From: Panicum virgatum
Lineage: Eukaryota; Streptophyta; Magnoliopsida; Poales; Poaceae
Direction of reading: 5' to 3'
Assembly (NCBI RefSeq): GCF_016808335.1
Contig: NC_053148.1
Location: 17,264,433-17,328,432 of the forward strand
Length of the DNA: 64,000 nucleotides
A program made the translations under genes and the position numbers. Below the pieces are notes generated by a model, which saw only the letters and a program-made list of their open reading frames with translations, made no database searches and was not told the origin of the DNA. Positions 47,740 to 58,958 of this stretch are shown here, piece by piece (position 1 is the first letter of the stretch; every line of letters begins with the position of its first letter).

Positions 47740-50700
47740 TCAAACGGCGCCCTCACCTGCATCGTCTCCTGGGCCCTGACTCGGCCCCGGTTGGTCCTTC
47801 TCCATGTCGTGGAAGTAATCCTTCACATCAGATTTTAGCCTACTTAGAGTCGCAGGATCCATCTTCACGGACACGATCTTGGCCACTCTACTTATCTGCT
47901 CCTCGTTGAAGTCATCTGACAGCAGGTCGACGTCGCCGGTGTCCGCTGTGTTTCTCGCTGCCTGCAGATCCTCCAAGACAACAGCCCCCTGCGGGTCGGC
48001 GTAGTCGAGTTCCTCTTCCGGCTGGTCCTCATCACCGCCGACGTCCGCTACGCCCGGCTGCTCCTCGTCTTCGATTTCCCCTAGCTGCGGCCCTTCGTTG
48101 TCGGCTAACGCTTCTGGCAAGTCGTCGTCTTCCACGGCCATCTGCCCAGCGTGGAGGCCGGCAAGATCCATGCCAAGAGCTACAGAGTATAGAAATGCTA
48201 GTCAGATAACGGTGAATGAATATAAATGTCAGAACTCAGAGCCGAGAGCAGCAGAACGAATGAAGCTAAATGCAATTGGAGGCTATCCTGTTATTACGAC
48301 AAGAACATTTAACTACCTTGTGTTTGATGCCTATACAACAATAGGACAGGCTATAAGTATCATTTCCTGTTACTTCCTGGGAAAACTATCAACATGCACA
48401 ATCAAGCTTGACATCAATCGACGCTGCTAGTGACCAACACGAAATTGCCAAAAGGAAATCTGTAAACGGTTGGTCCAGCATGTCATACAAGTGTTCCTTT
48501 TTTTTATGGGAAAGACCTCCAAGTAAGTAAGAACAGAATGATCATGAATAATTAAGTACATATACTAAAGGGCCAAGATTTGGGGCCTCCTCATGAGTCG
48601 TGGCCCCACGTGGGGACCGTGCACTGTTCATGCGGGTCCCACATACTATTCATTCAGACGAGACCCACGTGGGGCCCACGTACTATTCAGGCGGGACCCA
48701 CGTGGGGCACACGATTCTATTAAGTTAGTCTCTTTATCTTAAAAAAATATTTTTCTTCCATTATTTGACAATACAAAATATATTTAACTACTTCCTACGT
48801 ACAAAAATAATAACTAAACTTTGTATACTACATTTACATGTGGTAGTTGTACTACTTCTTGGGTTTTCATTTCCCTCCGTAAATCCACAAAATATAATTA
48901 AAATGTTCATTCATTTCTAATCTTAGTTTTTTTCCTACTAAAGTAATTAAACTATACCTACTGACACAAAAAAAAACCTAAGGAAAAATTACATGTACCT
49001 CTATACTACAATACTTGAGATTGGCGTGCTCTCAGACACAAAACTACTATGCCGCTTTACTGTAATTTTTAGATCTAACTCAATACATCGATACGATGTT
49101 GCTTCGAACATAGTAACGGATAATATCTTTCTATTAATATTTTAGGTCCACGTTTTTTGTATAGGCGCGCGTAGCGCGCCAACCTGACTAGTTAAACTAA
49201 ATGCATCCTGTGACTCTGCTATGACAATATGGCAAGTTGTAATTTCTGTTCGACGCTGATCTTCAATAATGGAACATCCTCCATATGGCATAATCAGGGT
49301 TTCAGAACATCAGATAAAGCATTAGGAAAATCAAGATATTTGTACAGACCAAAAGGTGGTTCAAACTGCAATCATGTTGTTGCTAACATCAATTGGTATC
49401 ACTACTCTCTCAGAGAATAATGGATACCACTACTAGTTATCACTTATCACTCATTAACAGAGAATCATAAACGAAAATGTTTAAATGGTTCATAAAGCAC
49501 TCATGAGCATAAGATTGCCCCTAATATATGTGAAGTACATGCTAATTGTGTAGAATTTGTCACTTGAACTAGTTAAGCTTGACGTTTATTTTCAGGCAAT
49601 GTGGATCAGAAAGAGAAAAAAAATATCACAATTTCCATATGACCAGTCTTATTTTGTTTAGCAAAACAGAACTAGATGATCATGCATGTAAATAAAATAA
49701 CGCTTGCCATTGTATTTTGCTCTCTGTCTCAGCATGCATGGTTACGTAAACCTCATGCAAACTCAAATAAATGTGGGATAAACCTATATCAAGATAACTA
49801 ACAAGTTTCATATAAATGGTACTGTGTGGTGCTAGTATGCGCAGTACCAAACAGGCATCAAACAAACATTACATGCAATATATAAACCAATATATATAGA
49901 TAGATAATATAATGCCCTCTTGAGATCAGAACAATGTCACCAGGAAACAGAACTACACGAGATATGTATTTCTCTCCCAAAACAGGGCATGTAGTACCAG
50001 GAATTACAAGGAACACAAAAAGCCATATTGGTTGCAAATTTGCAGATTAACATGCAGATAAATTGATCATGCAATGCTGCTGACGTTTGAAGCTCGAAAT
50101 TGCAAAAAAAAAAGCACACACACACACACACACATACACACACACACACACACAAGAACTGCGTGAACAACTCCAATCCAGCAGGAATCAGCATGCTGCA
50201 TGATATCTAAATTGGAAACTATTAACAAGTAATCACGACTAATGAAACTAAATGCAATTGGAGGTTGTCCTGTTACGCTGCCATAATGAGAACAGTTAAC
50301 TGTAACTGGATTCGATGCCTATGCAACAGTAGGACACAAGCTATAATTAAGCATAACTATTACTTCCACGGAAAACAATCAACACGCACAATCAAGTTTC
50401 TGACATCAATTATTGACACTGCTAGCTGGTCATATTTATGGGAAAAAAAGTCCTCCAAGCTAAGTAAGAAATCAAGGGTCAGAAAGAATTAAGTTAAATG
50501 CACATGTTACTCTGCTATTACAATGCAGGATGCTAAGTTGAAATTTCTTCTAGATCCCGAATGCAGCAATGGAACATCCAATATATGGAATAATCAGGGT
50601 TTCCTACACATCAGTTGAAGCATTAACAGTCAAGATATTTGTAAAGATAAATGTGTGAGTCCAATTGCAATCATGTTGTTGCTAAAATCAATCGGTACAG

Positions 50701-52610
50701 TTACTCTGTACTCACTGGTAGCTGTACAGAATGTTTCACTTCAACTAGTTGAGCTTATCAGTATGTACAAGTTAATGAAATCCATTTTCAGGCAATATGG
50801 ATCAGAAACAGAGATTTATCTTAAGTAGCATGTATATATGTGAGCCAGCTTTCCATTACATTTTGCTGTTTATCTAAGCATGCATTGTAAGTTTGTAACT
50901 TAAACCTCATACAAACTCGAGCAAATTTATAAACCATATCCTGGAACACATCTGCAATGATAATTAACAAGTTTCATATGGCAGTACTATGGCACTAATA
51001 TGTAAGTGCCTGCTCACGGATAGGACGCTAAAACAGGCATTGCAGTGTTCAGAAGTACAGGAAACACAAACAGTACAAATTAATACACAAAACAAGATCC
51101 ATACGCAAATCTGCAATAGTGTGCATTATTGTAGATTTGCTTATGGATATATTGATCAATTGATCATGCAAAGCATGTAATTGCAAAACACAATATAATG
51201 AAGCACTGGGTAAAACGACTCCAGCAGGAATCAGGACTTTCAGGAGCATGGTATCTGAATTGCAGCCACAGATGATGAAACAAGCAGCTGAAGCAAGCAC
51301 AGCACAGTTTGCAGAAATGGAGTTACGTGATTTGATTATGTCTTACCTTGGGCAACCTCTGGTGGCAGGTTCCAGGCGAGGACGTAGCGGCTGGAGGGTG
51401 GCTGCGGCGGGCCTGGGATGTTCACCAGCTCATAGGCCTCGTTGTGCACGACTCTCTGAGCGGGCACATCCACGCCGAAGAGGCGGTGCTCCAGGGCGAA
51501 GTAGACCAACCTGGGGTTCGACGGGCACACGGCGGCGAGCACTGGGACGTCCCGCGGCAGCCCGGTCTCCTTGTAGCTGTCGTCATCCCAGACGTTCTCG
51601 AAGTTCATGGCGTACTTGACGTACCAGTTCCATCCGTCCGGGCCGATCAGCCGCGTCCACATGCACAGCGTCGCGGCTCCGCCCGCGGTGATGATCTCCA
51701 CGTACCGCACCTTGTTCCGGCTCACCGTAACGCAGCGCCTGGTGTGGATGTCCGGCGTGGCCTCGGCGAGGGCGCGGCCATCCGGGACGTGGTGGAAGAG
51801 CAAATCCGGCACGGCCTCGCCGAGGTCGCAGCTGAAGACCCCCCACGAGAGGTCGAACCACCAGACCGTGCTGTCGACGGTGACGGCGCCGTGGGGGACG
51901 AACTCCCGGTTCTCTTCCGCCATGGGGTGCTCCACGTCCCTGACGTGCCAGTCGGCGACGTCGCGGTCGGTCAACTTGGGCGGTTTGAAGCAGACGAGCC
52001 TGGCGCGCTCGCCGCCCTTGTGAAGCTGGAGCTCGACGATCCTGGACTCGCCCGCGTAATCGGAGTAGAGGCCGACGTTCCGGAGGACGGGGGCGGGGCC
52101 GGCGCGGTCCGGGACGCGCACGGCGGAGGCCGTCGTCAGGCCGCCGTCGGCCGCCACGAAGACGCGCGCCAGGACGAGGTGGCTCTCGTGCGGGTAGTCG
52201 TGGAAGTACGTGCCGCGGAAGGGCGCGCCGGCGAAGTGGACGAGGATGCTGCGGGGCCCGGCGGCGACGATGTAGGGGTACTTGTCGGGGTTCTCCGGGT
52301 CGGGGTGCGCTCCGCGGCCCGCGGCGAGGACGGTGACCCGCGGCGGCAGCGCGACCGGGAGGGTGAAGTCCGGCTCGGCAGCGTGCTCCGCCTGCGCCGC
52401 CTCCTCCTCCTCCGCTTCCTCCGCCACGGCGTCCTGCGCGTGGGCGGCCGCGGCGGCGTGCTGAGGCTGCGCGTGGGCGTCCGCGGCCGCGGCGGGGTGA
52501 GCCTGCGCCTGCGCCTGCGCCTCCTGCTCCTCCTCCTCCTCCGCTTCCACGTCGCCCGGGACGAAGCCGACGCGGAGGACACGGCCGAGGATCACCCACG
52601 GCGCCGCCAT
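47740..52610 (-). CDS. DUF1618-domain protein
   Basis: Exon 1 is 52610-51347 (phase 1 donor AAG/GTAAGA) and exon 2 is 48179-47740 (acceptor CTGTAG), joining in frame to give about 567 residues without a stop. The N-terminus (MAAPWVILGRVLRVGF) is followed by an acidic/Ala/Gln low-complexity stretch (residues 20-75). The DUF1618-type body follows: YIVAAGPRSILVHFAGAPFR, SHLVLARVFVAADGG, and TVWWFDLSWGVFSCDLGEAV near residue 245, then RYVLAWNLPPE. Exon 2 adds an acidic tail (EEELDYADPQ) and a helix (RLKSDVKDYFHDMEKD). DUF1618 is expanded in grasses and its biochemical role is unknown. It is the only protein gene in the window that looks intact and host-derived. The 3.2-kb intron holds duplicated DNA and a Helitron. 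The exon 2 join rests on frame and splice sites only; other small exons are possible. Confidence 0.75.
48560..49192 (+). mobile_element. Small non-autonomous Helitron
   Basis: The 3' end is CTAGT (49188-49192) followed by T, preceded by a perfect 7-bp hairpin GGCGCGC-GTA-GCGCGCC (49164-49180). The 5' end is near TATACTAAAGGGCCAAG; the first bases (normally TC) are not clear. No TSD, as expected. The second copy of the surrounding intron duplication (about 50485-50500) lacks this insert and serves as an empty site. No Rep/helicase is encoded. Confidence 0.8.
50115..50155. repeat. CA microsatellite
   Basis: About 20 CA units with one TA interruption, directly after an A run, in the DUF1618 intron. 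Confidence 0.9.
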
Positions 52611-53400
52611 TGGGGGTGGGGTGGGGCTCGGCTGTCGGCAGCGACAGCGAGCGAGCCTGCGAGAGGGCTGTTGAGGCGAGAGGGAGCGCGGTGGGGTGAT
52701 TTGGTGGGGTGCTCCTCGCTGATTTGGGGGAGAATCTAGGGCAGGATGGTCATTTATTTAAGGCAGCTGGTTACGTGCTGGGCTTCTCGGCAAAGATCCT
52801 CCCGGCGCCAAATCTATTTATCGCGCGAGCAAGATATTTGGCAGCCACGTCGCAGAAGCATCGCGCGCCCTCCCATGTTCATCTTCTTCCTCCAGACAGG
52901 GGAGGGGCGCTGCCCCAGCGAGCAAGGGGGAGGGGAGGGGGCAAGAATGGGTGGTAGGTGGGCGGAGCGGCCGCCGGCGTTTCGGCCGCCGGGGTGGTGG
53001 CGGGAGGCGGCAGAGCTTTAGGGTTTCGGGTTGCTGGGGGCTGGGGCCGGCTCCATGGCTGCCGGACTTAGAGGAGAGGGGCGGCGGCGGCGGCGGCGGT
53101 TCGGCCGACGGAGGGCAAGGCGTCGGCGCGCCGACGGCCGGGCAGGGTAAGACCTCCGTTGGGTGGAGGCCGGCGGCGGGGCTGAGAGAAGGCTGCAGCG
53201 GTGGTGGATCGACGGCGCGGCGGCGAGATTGGTTAGCGTGGTGGTGGTGGAGGGCGGCGGCGGAGGCCGCCGGAGCCGGGGAGGTGGTCGACGGCGGAGG
53301 CGGCCAGGGGGTGCTCGCCTCTGCGATGAGTGCGAGGAATAAACACCCCCTCCCCCGGGCCGTGGGATTTGCAGATCGGCCTTGCAGGCCCCACCCCTAG
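52611..53400 (-). promoter_or_regulatory. Promoter and upstream region of the DUF1618 gene
   Basis: GC-rich. Candidate TATA-like elements on the minus strand are GATAAATAGA (about 52812-52821) and CTTAAATAAATG (about 52750-52762), 140-210 bp before the ATG. Beyond these, the DNA (52900-53320) is almost pure G/C with GGCGGCGG runs and open frames in all phases but no domain. Confidence 0.4.
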
Positions 53401-53589
53401 AACGGCATCGGCTCAGAGAAGCAATACTTTTGTATCCACAAATGGAACTGCACTTTCAAATTGCGCCGCCGCTAGTGGAGCTGTCGTCGCATCCGCGCTG
53501 GAAATTCGAGTGGCTTCGAAAAACTAACCAAAATTTATACGGTGCGGGGGCCGGGCTGTTTGAACTTCGAACAGAGCAAACGAACTTGA

Positions 53590-54060
53590 ATTCGTCCGAT
53601 CCCCGGCGGCACGTCGTGGCCGATGGCCGCGCCGCCGCTGAACGTCGTCGAGGGGGCGCCCGGCGCCGTGACGTTGGCATACCGGCCGGTGAAGTTACGT
53701 TACGTTGTAGCAGGTGCCGCGGTGCCCGAACGGCGACGCCGGCGGGGCGGCATGTGCACCGCCATGGACGTCCGGAACATCGACCGCATGCCGTCATCGG
53801 GAGGCAGGTGATGGCCTTGCCGGAGTCGACGACACGATGTCCGCCGGCATGAACGATTGGGGGACACAGCAACGAGTTGCCGAGTTATAGTTACGCTGGT
53901 GCTTCTCGAGCGTGCGACCGTTGCCGTCGAAGCCGGGCGTGAGGTTCCTGCACGCCGCGGTGCCGTCCGCCCGTCCGTGCCGGTGCTCCAGCGGCGACGA
54001 GGCCCCCGTACGTCACACGTGGTGTCACAGCAACGCTCGTACGAATCGGATCAGCTGGCC
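53590..54060 (-). pseudogene. Nepenthesin-type aspartic protease fragment
   Basis: On the minus strand, pieces in different frames fit the C-terminal half of a plant pepsin-like (A1B) protease: VVDSGKAITCLP with the second catalytic DSG (53833-53821 region), then MRSMFRTSMAVHMPP in another frame, HRGTCYN and GRYANVTAPGAPSTTFSGGA. Upstream, TAACRNL fits the Cys-rich part of the N-terminal half. Frameshifts and missing segments make it a pseudogene. The exact subfamily is uncertain. Confidence 0.5.
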
Positions 54061-54109
54061 TGGCAGCTATGGAGTTTCCTGAACTTGGTACTCGTAGAGT
54101 GAGAGCTGA

Positions 54110-57100
54110 ATAATTATAATTTTTGACTGTAGATTCGAATGGAGATCGGCCCAGGATTCAGATCATTTCAGACAGGTGGAAGTATATGTGCGTGGTAGCA
54201 TGAAACGGGTTTGATCTCCGGATGGAACGGGCAAATCGATGAAGGCAGCAGCTGCGAATAAATGGACCTCATGAGAAAAGGTTAACAGATTTATTTCAAA
54301 AAAAAAGAGAGAAAAGCTTAACGGATTCGTGAATTTGGGAGCAGCGAACGGAGCCCATAACAAGCTTGCCCGAAAAAATCACAGGCCGACGACCCACCCA
54401 CACACAAACACCAGGAAAAACGGCGGCCCACACCTACAGAATTCACAAAGCACGAACGGGCCCAGGTAATCCCAACGAAAGCCCGGAAACCACGTCGCAA
54501 CCAGGGCAACGGAACGCTCACGTAGTTGGGGGAAGCGGGCTGGCGCACTCTTACATCACACACAGACACCACAACGCGGGCACCCAACATCAATTCATCG
54601 GTGAGTGGAAATAGTGGGCCAGCTGACGGTGCTGGATAAACAGAGGATCGTCTTGGGTGAGCTTATCTGGCCCATTTCTGTACTATTTTTTGGAACCATG
54701 TAATATTTTCTAGAAAAAGCGAAAAGTACCAGCACCATGTAAATGAGACTGTCATCTAACCCTTCTTTGTGCAGGTAATGAAGGTGCACAAATTTGTGCC
54801 CTGTCGACCTAAACGCAAAGGTTATGTCGATGGCTAATTCTTTTTCTCATCTTTTCGGCACTTGTTTCTTTCCTTGGGAAATGAGAAAATTAGTTGACCA
54901 GCATATAGTTGTCACTTGCCAGTGGAGCAGGTGCGTGTGCGTCTATCAATTTCTCACCAGGCGATACAGCTAGCTGTTCGCCTGTTCTCCTTCGCATCTC
55001 AAGATGAGCGTGTGTTGTACACAAAAGTTGGCACTTCTTAGGGTCTACTTATCCGAGGTACACGTTCTTAATTTGTCTAGGGCTTTCCCTCCAGTCATAT
55101 TCTGGTGTCATATTCAACCAGGCGAGTTGAGCCAGGATTTGGCATGATCTAATTATGAACTAAAGTTTTCACTATATATAGTAGTAGAGAAATGCCAATT
55201 TTTATGAAAATCATTTTTCATGCATGTCATCTTTTATTTATTCAGTTTAATTAGTATTTGAGGTATGCCTAACAATCAAATTAAAGATTTCATATGACAA
55301 ATGCGATGTCCATAGCTTGTACAGATTCGCTCCGACTTGATTCCCTTCGTCATGATTCATCCATGAGAAAAGGTATGTTGTAGCATTTTCCAACAAAAAA
55401 AACTTTAAAAATGGTGGCCAATGTTGGAGTTATCAATTGATGGAGGAGAGTTCTCAAACGCTGTTGCAACTCCTTGGAGTGGACAAGAAGCAAACCCCTC
55501 CATAAGTGAGAGGAGGGCGGCAGATGCCAACAAAGACAATGAGACAGATTGAATGGCACAAGGATATGGTAAAGGGGTGAGTATGCATGCGTATTTGTGA
55601 GCACTATGTCTGTACTATATTTCGCAAAAAACAAATAGTAGAGGCACCAAAAGAAGGGAAGTAGGAGGCGAAGCATGCATCTGATCAGGATTCATGATGA
55701 CTGAGATGAAGTTAGTGAGCAAACCAACCAACCATATTTAGTAAATGTGGAATCATCTGATTAGAGAGGATAGGTGGGTGATTAACTACTAGAAATATCA
55801 AACATGAAATACATTTTTCTCTCAGCGATGAGTCTGTTACAATTACATTTGAACCTCCATGTTGCTTAGAACAAACAAACAAAATGAGACCCAAAGTGAG
55901 TATATTTTATTTTTCTAAAAAAATAATATTTCAAATGTGCCTATTGCAACATTGTTAATGTACTAGTTCAAGAATTTAAATTTATTAACTGATTATCATA
56001 AAATAATATTTCAACATTCTACGAAGATGATGTAGTTTTCAAAAGTGTTGAATCAAAGTCTTTTTGAAATGTCAAATAATACATTATATTCCAAATTAAA
56101 TAATGAAGTATGTTTTGAAAAAGTGTTCAACGATTTGAGAAAACTAGCAAAATATTTACGTGACAAATGTTGAACTATGTTTTGCATATGTTAACATAGT
56201 ATTATCAAAATGTTAAACTAGGTCATAAATAGAAACAGAGGGTGGTGGCACTGATGGAGCCACACCCGGGGGGGGGGGGGGGGGGGGGCTGCAGAAGGAG
56301 CAGTTAGGACAAGATAGGAGTGACAACAAGCCATCATTAGCCTTCTGCAATGGCTTAGCTTGCAGCCAACCAATGTAAATAATAGCCCCCGAAGTGGCGA
56401 CCACAGGGCAGTCTCGCCACCCGCTCTTCCTTAGTGAACTCGATCAAGCACATCGCAAAGGAAGTCTATACAGACTTCGGCTCATAGGCTGCACCCTCTA
56501 GCGGGTACTCCGCCATGTCAAGCACTAGGTAGTGCACAATGATGAGTAATTGGACTCTACGATAAGGGATGGATTATTAAGAGTTTGTAGCAGGAGCTTA
56601 TGGAGGGTGCCATGACTGCATGCATGATCCCTGATCAAGAGTTTGTAGCAGGAGCTTACGGAGGGTGCCACGGCTGCATGCATAGGGAAGGGGGCAAGTG
56701 CCCCCCTCCCCAAGAGTTTGTATCGGGGCTTAGCTAAGGATATTGGGAAGCCACCCCCCTAGCCCCATGCTGGACAGAATAGCTTAGCCTTACGATAAAC
56801 CTTGCGATGTATGAAGATGATGAGGTAGAACAGGTTAGCCTTTCAAAGATAGCCTCCGGTGAGAAAGAGCAGCTAAAGAAGTCACTTCCATGCAACTGGC
56901 TAGCACTGTTATCAGCACATGGAGATGCAATATACTGAATGCGCCCTGAAAATTATGTTAAACATAGTTAGAAATATTTAATTCCAATATGTAGACATAG
57001 CACATAAATTATATTAGAAATATTTAATTTCAATATGTAGACATAGCACATAAATTATATTAGGGTATATATGTACTATACTTCAAAAATTAATTGAATC

Positions 57101-57440
57101 ACTCGGTTTGCTCTCGGGGTGTGTAAATAAATGAGAACAATGAAGATGGATTACACATTGGATAGTTAAATAGGAGTATACAGTTTAATAAACTTCTTAA
57201 TCATTCTTATAGCAACGGTTGATAATGCAAATAAACAACAAATTTTTCACTATAAAACACATCTTCACAAAAATATACGAGGTACGTTCTAATATTAGGG
57301 CTTTCTTTTTTACACTCAAACCATGTCAGACAAGAGCATGTGTCGTAGCAATCAGACAAGATTAGGTGGCTAGAGATTTTTTTTCTCGTATGCAATAATG
57401 TCACACAAATATTCTGATCAATGAATTCTTCATGTATATT
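54110..57440. other. Gene-poor AT-rich region
   Basis: No frame shows a domain. Features of note: a 19-G run at 56270-56288; a tandem duplication of about 62 bp at 56579-56690 (AGAGTTTGTAGCAGGAGCTT); a tandem duplication of about 50 bp at 56965-57063 (AATATGTAGACATAGCAC). Nothing else recognised. Confidence 0.5.
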
Positions 57441-57444
57441 ACCA

Positions 57445-57703
57445 GAGTATCTCTAGCCGTGTTTTTTTCCTTAAAGAACTATCAATATTAGAAAAAAAGT
57501 GTGCTCCAGTAGTTTACAATACCTCTCACTTTCCCTAATAATTATTGTATTGTCTAGATAGTATTTTACAGCAACTCCCATCAATTAAAGAGAGAATTTA
57601 GAAAAAAAAGCATATCCCTAGTAGCTTATGAAAGTTGTACTTGGATATTCTAATAATATCTTATCGGGAGTATGTTTATTGGGATATGGCTGGAGACGCT
57701 CTC
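57445..57703. mobile_element. MITE-like foldback
   Basis: The left end is GAGTATCTCTAGCCGTG; the right end, reverse complemented, is GAGAGCGTCTCCAGCCATA. Inside, both halves contain AGTAG.TTA and a run of T or A. TIRs starting GAG with CTCCAGCC are common in grass Harbinger MITEs, but no clear TTA/TAA duplication is seen. Confidence 0.45.
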
Positions 57704-58453
57704 ACATTTGCAGCAGGAAGCGTGATAAATATAACGCCGAGCTGCGTCCACTTTACTAACTTCCATATAAACGAGCACTTTGCTCTGTGGAGCTACATCT
57801 GCTTTCATGGGTGGATCAAGGGTGAGCCACGCTAAAAATCAGGCAATCAGCCCAAATTATTTATTATTTTACCCCCTCCCCCACAAACACGGGCACCCAA
57901 GGCCAAGAGCGAGGACTGCGATGCCAGAGGTGCGGCACGCCACGGCTGGCACGTAGGATGGGATTCAAAATAGCTTGTGCATTCCCGATCCTAGTATTTA
58001 TATCGGTTGAGATGGATGTAGCCATGTAGGTGTTTGTGTGCTTGGCAACAGCACGAGCGGATACGGGCAAATTGATGAGGACCGCGATGTAATTATTAAA
58101 ACTGGACGGGACACAAGAAAAGGGCTGAACTGCAATGAACGAAGCCCAAAAGCACGGGCTTGCTTGAATAGGCCGCGCGCTGCCGAACCAACGAGAACAA
58201 ACGAAGAACACACGCACTGAAACGGGGGCCCAACAGGGTGGCGTGACAGAGGTCTTACGGCCCAGGAAATCATCACGGCCCAGCGAGAGCAACTCTCAGT
58301 CTCGAGTCGCGCCTCGCGGCGCGCACCAAAGCGGAGCTAACTGTGTGGGTGGGGATGGGGGACAGCCGGACAGGCCGCAGGCGTGCGCACACCCGTGAGG
58401 AGGGCGCTGAGATCAATAATGACGCTGCCGGCCCAAGACGAGTCTGTGATGTC
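57704..58453. other. Spacer before the MULE
   Basis: GC content rises. Open frames on both strands near 57864-58292 lack domains. Probably decayed element sequence. Confidence 0.35.
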
Positions 58454-58462
58454 GTGGATCCG

Positions 58463-58743
58463 GCCTTTTTTCTATTTTTATATTTTTTAAAAATGTTTTT
58501 ACAGAAATATATTTTTGTTTTTACAATTTACAGTTTTATACCCGGCCCCCTACCGCCCCCCTACCGGGCGGTAGGGACCTATATGAAATTAAAATTTGAG
58601 TTCTATCGCATGGAGGCACCTACTGCCCGGTGGAGGGGCGGTAGGCTCCCCCCTAATATAAAAGCTGAGGTCCCCCCGCACCTGCATTTGCAGCAAACAA
58701 CATCCATAGAGGGAAAAATGAGAGACGTGGGGTGAGGGAGGAA
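58463..58743 (+). repeat. Left TIR of the MULE
   Basis: AT-rich outer part, then GC-rich CTACCGGGCGGTAGG palindrome-like motifs, then CTGCATTTGCAGCAAACAAC. It likely contains the promoter for the transposase. Confidence 0.85.
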
Positions 58744-58958
58744 GTTGCAACAGCGAAGCCCTGCCGGATTTTAGATCCGAACCGCAAGTAATCAATATTT
58801 CTCAACTTTGTCATTCTAAATTTTTTGTATTTTTAATTCTGTGATTAGTGTTTTTTATAATTGTAACTGCTTAGGGTTCGGATTAGTGGTTATAATTGAA
58901 GCCGTACCATGGTTTTAGAAACTGGTTTAATTAAAATTAAGTCTTTGAATGGCCAGAT

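Larger units (their letters stand above)
48240..51290. repeat. Diverged tandem duplication inside the DUF1618 intron
   Basis: Sequence at 48258-48430 recurs at 50240-50428 (AAATGCAATTGGAGG, CACGCACAATCAAG/CATGCACAATCAAG). Sequence at 49195-49410 recurs at 50493-50715 (GGAACATCC, ATAATCAGGGTTTC, GCAATCATGTTGTTGCTAA). Sequence at 49555-49610 recurs near 50735-50810 (TTTTCAGGCAAT(G/A)TGGATCAGAAA). The offsets differ by about 680 bp because the first copy contains the Helitron. Confidence 0.8.

Noticed and set aside
51348..52739. 463-codon plus-strand frame
   Set aside because: It is the antisense of the DUF1618 first exon. It is rich in Val, Arg, Gly and Asp with no domain, and is open because of the GC-rich third positions of the real gene.
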